Positions 21,730-24,451 of a stretch of DNA of 24,451 nt are shown here, piece after piece. The notes under the pieces are model-generated. The model saw only the letters and a program-made list of their open reading frames with translations. It made no database searches and was not told the origin of the DNA. Each line of letters starts with the position of its first letter. The stretch's first letter is position 1. A program made the translations under genes and the position numbers. This stretch comes from Oscillospiraceae bacterium (lineage in GTDB: Bacteria; Bacillota; Clostridia; UMGS1810): contig JAJXRJ010000032.1 in the NCBI GenBank assembly GCA_021629085.1, forward strand, positions 1 to 24,451, read 5' to 3'.

Positions 21730-23355
21730 ATGGCAGATTTTGAAAACAAGTTTCCAGAATGGAAAAATGAAGGAACCGAACCTAGTACAGATTTAAAGGA
21801 GAACGGATATTCGGGAGGATACAAGCCCCCGGCAAGTGTCTTCAACTGGTTCTGGTCAAAAGTGATGAAAGCAGTAACAGAAATACAAACCAGAATCATA
21901 TCAAATGAAACCGCAATTGACAGCAAAGCAGATAAAGAGAATGGCTCGTTTGGGTTTAATGGAGGGGCTGATTCGGCCGCAAATGCCGGCGGCGCGATTG
22001 GAAATATGGCCTCTACTAACGACGGCGGTGCTGTTGGCGGCGAATCAACTTCCGGAGAAGGATTTGCCGGTGGGTATATGTCAACAACAGATTCTGGCGG
22101 TGCTGTAGGAAATGAAGCGTCCTCTTCAACGGGTGGCGCTGTTGGTTTTGGAGCGAGTGCAACAACAAGCGGTGGTGCTGTTGGTGATAGTGCAAGCGCA
22201 ACAAGCGGCGGAGCTGTTGGTTATAATGCAAATGCAACACAGGGCGGTGCTGTTGGAAACAATGCAAAGACGGAAACCGGATTTGCAGGCGGGTTTAATG
22301 CAAAATCTACGCTAGGCGGCGCGATTGGACTAAATGCACAAACAACAAACGGAGGCGCGGTCGGACAAGCAGCGGTTGCAAATGCCGGCGGCGGTGCAAT
22401 TGGAGCCAATGCAAGTGTAACTAGTGGCGGCGGAGCTGTTGGTCAGCAGGCAAGCGTAAGTAACGGAGGCGGCGCGGTCGGAAACCTTGCAACTGCCGAA
22501 TCAGGCGGCGCGGTAGGTGATGGTGCGTCCAGCACGTTAGGTGGTTTTGCTGGCGGTTCTGGTGCAACCGCTATGAATGACGGGGGCGCTGTTGGCGGCG
22601 GAGCGTTTTGTAACTATGGCGGTTTTGCTGGCGGCCTTTTAGCTGATGTAGGCTCTACTGATGAAAACGTTCAATACGGAGGTGGTGCAATAGGCAAAGA
22701 AGCAGTTTCAGAATATGGCGGCGGTGCCGTTGGGCATCAGGCAAAAGCAGTCGGTGGCGGTGCAATTGGAGCCAATGCAAGTGTAACTAATGGCGGCGGC
22801 GCTGTTGGTGATAGTGCAAGCGCAACAAGCGGCGGTGCTGTAGGAAGAAGTGCAAATGCAGCGGGCGGCGGCGGCGCTGTTGGTGATAGTGCAAGCGCAA
22901 CAAGCGGCGGAGCTGTTGGTTATAATGCAAATGCAGCGGGCGGCGGCGGTGCGGTCGGACAAGCAGCGGTTGCAAATAACGGAGGCGGTGCGGTAGGTTG
23001 TTCTACGGGCACAGATATGGGCGGTGCAGTTGGAAATGGTGCAGGGTCTGACGCCGGTGGTGCAGTCGGGCATAACGCAAATGCAGACGAAGGGGGCGCT
23101 GTTGGAGCTGATGCGAAGGCCATACATGGCGGTGCGATTGGGTATAACGCAATAACCAGCGATGGGTTTTCAGGCGGGAAAAACGCAAAAACGATAGATA
23201 ATAATGGCTATGGAATTGATGCTATCCAACTAGGCACAGGTACAAATAACACAGTTAACACATTTCAAGTATACAGCTATCAGTTGCTAGACGCAAATGG
23301 AAAAATACCAATTGAACGCCTACCAGACGAAATAATTGAACTCCTAAACAGCTAA
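21730..23355 (+). CDS. Gly-rich repeat tail fibre protein
   Basis: This 541-aa protein is the probable receptor-binding fibre. The N-terminal about 60 residues (MADFENKFPEWKNEGTEPS, GYKPPASVFNWFW) are a standard baseplate-attachment domain. Residues about 70-480 hold about 27 units of GGA(V/I)Gxx(A/S)xA plus five GF(A/S)GG units, each near 13 residues. The pattern resembles the head repeats of trimeric autotransporters (YadA-like left-handed beta-roll), so a thin trimeric shaft is likely. The C-terminus (QLLDANGKIPIERLPDEI) is a usual fibre ending. I choose ATG at 21730, six bases after AAGGGGGA, over the TTG at 21724. Confidence 0.85.
   Translation: MADFENKFPEWKNEGTEPSTDLKENGYSGGYKPPASVFNWFWSKVMKAVTEIQTRIISNETAIDSKADKENGSFGFNGGADSAANAGGAIGNMASTNDGGAVGGESTSGEGFAGGYMSTTDSGGAVGNEASSSTGGAVGFGASATTSGGAVGDSASATSGGAVGYNANATQGGAVGNNAKTETGFAGGFNAKSTLGGAIGLNAQTTNGGAVGQAAVANAGGGAIGANASVTSGGGAVGQQASVSNGGGAVGNLATAESGGAVGDGASSTLGGFAGGSGATAMNDGGAVGGGAFCNYGGFAGGLLADVGSTDENVQYGGGAIGKEAVSEYGGGAVGHQAKAVGGGAIGANASVTNGGGAVGDSASATSGGAVGRSANAAGGGGAVGDSASATSGGAVGYNANAAGGGGAVGQAAVANNGGGAVGCSTGTDMGGAVGNGAGSDAGGAVGHNANADEGGAVGADAKAIHGGAIGYNAITSDGFSGGKNAKTIDNNGYGIDAIQLGTGTNNTVNTFQVYSYQLLDANGKIPIERLPDEIIELLNS
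22177..22977 (+). repeat. Long exact DNA repeats within the tail fibre gene
   Basis: A 60-bp stretch at 22177-22236 recurs without change at 22876-22935, and its first 35 bases recur at 22801-22835. A 34-bp stretch at 22390-22423 recurs at 22756-22789, and a 27-bp stretch at 22357-22383 recurs at 22951-22977. Exact identity beyond what the protein motif needs points to recent duplication or conversion between units. Such direct repeats can recombine to shorten, lengthen or shuffle the fibre. Confidence 0.85.
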
Positions 23356-23405
23356 AACATTTAAAAGACTAGCACTTAAACAAATAGATTGTGGGTGTGA
23401 TACAT

Positions 23406-23747
23406 ATGACATGGTACGATTTGGCGGTATTACTGGGTGCGCCGAGCTTATGCATTCTTCTTTGGACGTATCTTTTTAAACGGTTAAAAGACAATGCAAA
23501 AGAAAACGAAGCCACCAAAAAAGGGATACAGGCGCTTCTTCGCGCACAAATGATAAGCGAATTTAACAAGGCAAAAGAAAAAGGCTGGGCGCCCATCTAC
23601 GCAAAAGACAACTTTGAAAACATGTGGGAGAATTATCACGCTTTGGGTGTAAACGGCGTAATGGACAGCTTAAAAGAACGGTATATGAAATTGCCAAACA
23701 GGGAGGAGGACAGGATTCGGCATGATAAACTGGAAAATTCGGTTTAA
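23406..23747 (+). CDS. Small N-terminally anchored membrane protein in the lysis region
   Basis: This 113-aa protein has one N-terminal membrane segment (YDLAVLLGAPSLCILLWTYLF, about 4-24), then a charged helix (KRLKDNAKENEATKKGIQALL) and GWAPIYAKDNFENMWENYHALGVNGV. It is a recurrent neighbour of phiLC3-type holins in Clostridia phages and may be a second holin-like or anti-holin protein. ATG at 23406 is preferred over the GTG at 23391, which would add MGVIH. The stop overlaps the holin start by 26 bases. Confidence 0.7.
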   Translation: MTWYDLAVLLGAPSLCILLWTYLFKRLKDNAKENEATKKGIQALLRAQMISEFNKAKEKGWAPIYAKDNFENMWENYHALGVNGVMDSLKERYMKLPNREEDRIRHDKLENSV

Positions 23748-23997
23748 AAACCCGATGTTTTGGGTGCAGGTGATCGTTTCTATCTTCACGCCAATTTTAG
23801 CGTATTTGGGAATTACGGCAAAGGATTTAACCACGTGGTCTATGGTGTGGGACGCGGTTCAAACAGCGGTTTTAAACCCTTATGTGCTCATGCTTGTGGC
23901 GGTGAGTGTTTACAACACCATCCTTGACCCGACAACCACAGGCATTACAGACAGCGGGCAGGCGCTTCGGTATGACAAGCCGAACGCAGAGAAATAG
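23722..23997 (+). CDS. Holin (phiLC3 family)
   Basis: This 91-aa protein opens MINWKIRFKNPMFWVQVIVSI, the signature start of phiLC3-type holins, and has two membrane segments (about 12-30 and 51-68). The end DPTTTGITDSGQALRYDKPN is a family hallmark. It makes membrane lesions that let endolysin reach the wall. GGAGGAGGA at 23702-23710, inside the preceding gene, provides the ribosome binding site. An amidase endolysin follows 350 bases later, with the toxin-antitoxin-like locus in between. Confidence 0.93.
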   Translation: MINWKIRFKNPMFWVQVIVSIFTPILAYLGITAKDLTTWSMVWDAVQTAVLNPYVLMLVAVSVYNTILDPTTTGITDSGQALRYDKPNAEK

Positions 23998-24010
23998 CGG
24001 GAGGAAATGC

Positions 24011-24039
24011 TTGACAAATCGCGGGTACAGTGATACAAT
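24011..24039 (+). promoter_or_regulatory. Strong sigma-A promoter for the antisense RNA
   Basis: TTGACA (24011-24016) and TACAAT (24034-24039) are separated by 17 bases, one mismatch from consensus. It starts 13 bases after the holin stop and faces rightward into the toxin gene, so it would make an RNA antisense to the toxin messenger. Confidence 0.8.
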
Positions 24040-24045
24040 AAAGGC

Positions 24046-24135
24046 AAATAAAAGGGCACCGTTTTTTGACGGTTGGCCACGAATGGTTTTAGAAAGTAAC
24101 CGTTTCCTAGCCCGGGACGGTTACTTTACTTTTAA
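24046..24135 (+). ncRNA. Putative type I antitoxin antisense RNA
   Basis: The promoter at 24011-24039 should start transcription near 24045-24047. The first about 90 bases hold no gene with a ribosome binding site. They form a small ACCGT/ACGGT hairpin and then a perfect 11-bp stem, AAAGTAACCGT (24093-24103) with ACGGTTACTTT (24117-24127), followed by ACTTTTAA, a plausible terminator. The RNA is complementary to the 3' part of the - strand toxin messenger, including its last codons. Both ends are estimates from sequence. This is the layout of type I antitoxins of Firmicute prophages. Confidence 0.55.
24093..24127. terminator. Perfect 11-bp inverted repeat shared by both transcripts
   Basis: AAAGTAACCGT and its exact complement enclose a 13-base loop containing CCCGGG. 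Symmetry means it can fold in the antisense RNA and in the toxin messenger, whose TAA stop (24121-24123) lies inside the stem. T tracts are short on both sides, so termination may be partial. Confidence 0.5.
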
Positions 24136-24192
24136 AGTAAAAGCTATGAGAAACGCAATGGTAAGGATTATAACTTTCCATATGTATTTCAC
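24121..24192 (-). CDS. 23-aa hydrophobic peptide, putative type I toxin
   Basis: On the - strand, GTG at 24192 stands 6 bases after AAGGGGGTGA and opens a 23-codon frame ending TAA at 24121. The peptide starts MKYIWKVIILTIAFL and ends FTLKVK, so it is one membrane-spanning helix with positive ends and no acidic residue. Small toxic peptides of type I systems in Firmicutes look like this and damage the membrane when antitoxin is lost. An in-frame TTG two codons earlier is too close to the ribosome binding site. A strong promoter lies about 70 bases upstream, and an opposing antisense promoter downstream. Toxicity is inferred. Confidence 0.6.
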   Translation of the reverse strand: MKYIWKVIILTIAFLIAFTLKVK

Positions 24193-24202
24193 AAGCAATC
24201 AC

Positions 24203-24220
24203 CCCCTTTCTTAAAAGGGA
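24203..24220 (-). promoter_or_regulatory. Hairpin masking the toxin ribosome binding site
   Basis: In the - strand transcript, TCCCTTT can pair with AAAGGGG around a TAAG/TTAAG loop, which places the Shine-Dalgarno sequence AAGGGGG in a stem. This would keep the full-length toxin messenger poorly translated, as known for several type I toxins. Confidence 0.5.
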
Positions 24221-24261
24221 GTGCCAACCGTCCTCGATTCCCTCGTTATCTGCCTGGCACC

Positions 24262-24291
24262 AGTATAGCACCCATGCCCGAAATTTGTCAA
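24262..24291 (-). promoter_or_regulatory. Strong sigma-A promoter for the toxin
   Basis: On the - strand TTGACA (24291-24286) and TATACT (24267-24262) are spaced by 18 bases. Transcription should start near 24255, giving a leader of about 60 bases before the toxin GTG. It is the only convincing - strand promoter I found in the window. Confidence 0.75.
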
Positions 24292-24316
24292 GCGTCCCAA
24301 ATGCGGGCGCTTTTTT
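24291..24316 (+). terminator. Rho-independent terminator before the endolysin gene
   Basis: AGCGTCCC (24291-24298) and GGGCGCT (24305-24311) form a stem of seven pairs with one bulged T, followed by TTTTTT. It faces rightward and sits 36 bases before the amidase start, so it would stop the antisense RNA or late transcripts from entering the endolysin gene unless antitermination acts. Confidence 0.65.
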
Positions 24317-24351
24317 AATACTCATATTTGGCGAAAGGAGATTACCGGAAA

Positions 24352-24451
24352 ATGAAAATGCTTTTGATTGCCGGGCACGGGGGCGGTGACCCCGGCGCTT
24401 GTGCGAGCGGGTATAAAGAAGCTGACCTTACAAGGGAGCTTGCAAACATGC
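24352..24451 (+). CDS. N-acetylmuramoyl-L-alanine amidase endolysin (3' truncated by window)
   Basis: Only the first 33 codons are in the window. MKMLLIAGHGGGDPGACASGYKEADLTREL shows the Amidase_3 start: a zinc-binding His in AGHGGGDPGA and the second ligand Glu in KEADLTREL. The enzyme cuts the bond between muramic acid and the stem peptide, giving lysis after the holin opens the membrane. GAAAGGAG at 24333-24340 precedes the ATG by 11 bases. The C-terminal wall-binding part is not visible. Confidence 0.88.
   Translation, partial: MKMLLIAGHGGGDPGACASGYKEADLTRELANM

Larger units (their letters stand above)
24068..24232. repeat. 10-bp inverted repeat flanking the toxin gene
   Basis: GACGGTTGGC at 24068-24077 has its exact complement GCCAACCGTC at 24223-24232. 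In a toxin messenger that runs past the middle hairpin, the 5' leader and the 3' end could pair, a long-range fold known from other type I toxin messengers. The antisense RNA also carries the 24068-24077 arm. Confidence 0.5.

Noticed and set aside
22160..22990. Regular short repeats that could suggest a CRISPR array
   Set aside because: The repeats lie in frame within a protein, are spaced about 39 bases, and vary at synonymous sites; there are no unique spacers between constant repeats.
22016..23188. Several - strand open frames rich in His/Arg/Leu or Pro/Ala inside the tail fibre gene
   Set aside because: They are reverse readings of the GGAVG repeat codons; their low-complexity make-up follows directly from the + strand repeat.
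23906..24214. 102-codon + strand open frame across the holin end and the antisense RNA
   Set aside because: It begins inside the holin gene in another frame without a ribosome binding site and runs through non-coding RNA structures; the composition is not protein-like.
24107..24325. 72-codon - strand open frame over the toxin region
   Set aside because: Its start lies upstream of the predicted - strand transcription start, so it would not be on the messenger; it reads through the toxin leader in another frame and has no ribosome binding site.

Overview
The window is the structural and lysis half of a temperate phage or prophage with a contractile tail (myovirus type). The host is probably a low-to-mid GC Firmicute, most likely of class Clostridia. 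Support for this comes from the gene families (Terminase_3, SPP1-type portal, MuF head protein, DUF4355-like scaffold, DUF3383-like sheath, DUF3277-like tube, baseplate J, phiLC3-like holin), strong AGGAGG-type ribosome binding sites, frequent TTG/GTG starts and dense start/stop overlaps. No genus can be named from the sequence. No integrase, repressor, tRNA, rRNA or CRISPR array is visible.

Layout, all on the + strand unless stated. 1-3427: end of a Cys-rich small gene, small and large terminase, a 48-aa CxxC protein, portal. 3465-5545: MuF head protein fused to a C-terminal toxin-like domain, a putative immunity gene, another small ORF, a frameshifted small gene, then a rho-independent terminator. 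A very good promoter match lies inside the MuF gene exactly at the head-domain/toxin-domain junction. 5548-7686: scaffold, a small HExxH protein, major capsid protein. 7722-9682: small basic protein and the head-tail connector/neck genes. 9682-11124: an accessory cassette of a fibre-like protein, a leucine-rich-repeat-like protein and a 55-aa protein. 11128-13123: sheath, tube, a terminator, and a tail assembly chaperone with a likely translational frameshift. 13152-17015: 1287-aa tape measure protein with internal hydrophobic repeats and a C-terminal lytic transglycosylase. 17067-21717: LysM tail protein with a zinc-ribbon insertion, baseplate plug, hub, Gp138-like spike, gp25-like, baseplate J and a tail wedge protein. 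21730-23355: long Gly-rich repeat tail fibre. 23406-24451: small membrane protein, holin, a divergent type I toxin-antitoxin-like locus (toxin on the - strand, antisense RNA on the + strand), and the start of an amidase endolysin cut by the window end.

How the parts work together: terminase and portal package DNA into a scaffold-built capsid; neck proteins join it to a sheath-and-tube tail whose length is set by the tape measure; the baseplate and fibre recognise the cell; holin and amidase lyse it. Two additions look like selfish or competitive systems. One is a MuF polymorphic toxin with immunity gene(s) that seem to have their own promoter and terminator, and so could be read in the lysogen. 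The other is a small hydrophobic peptide/antisense RNA pair between holin and endolysin. These two loci are the most interesting parts of the window.
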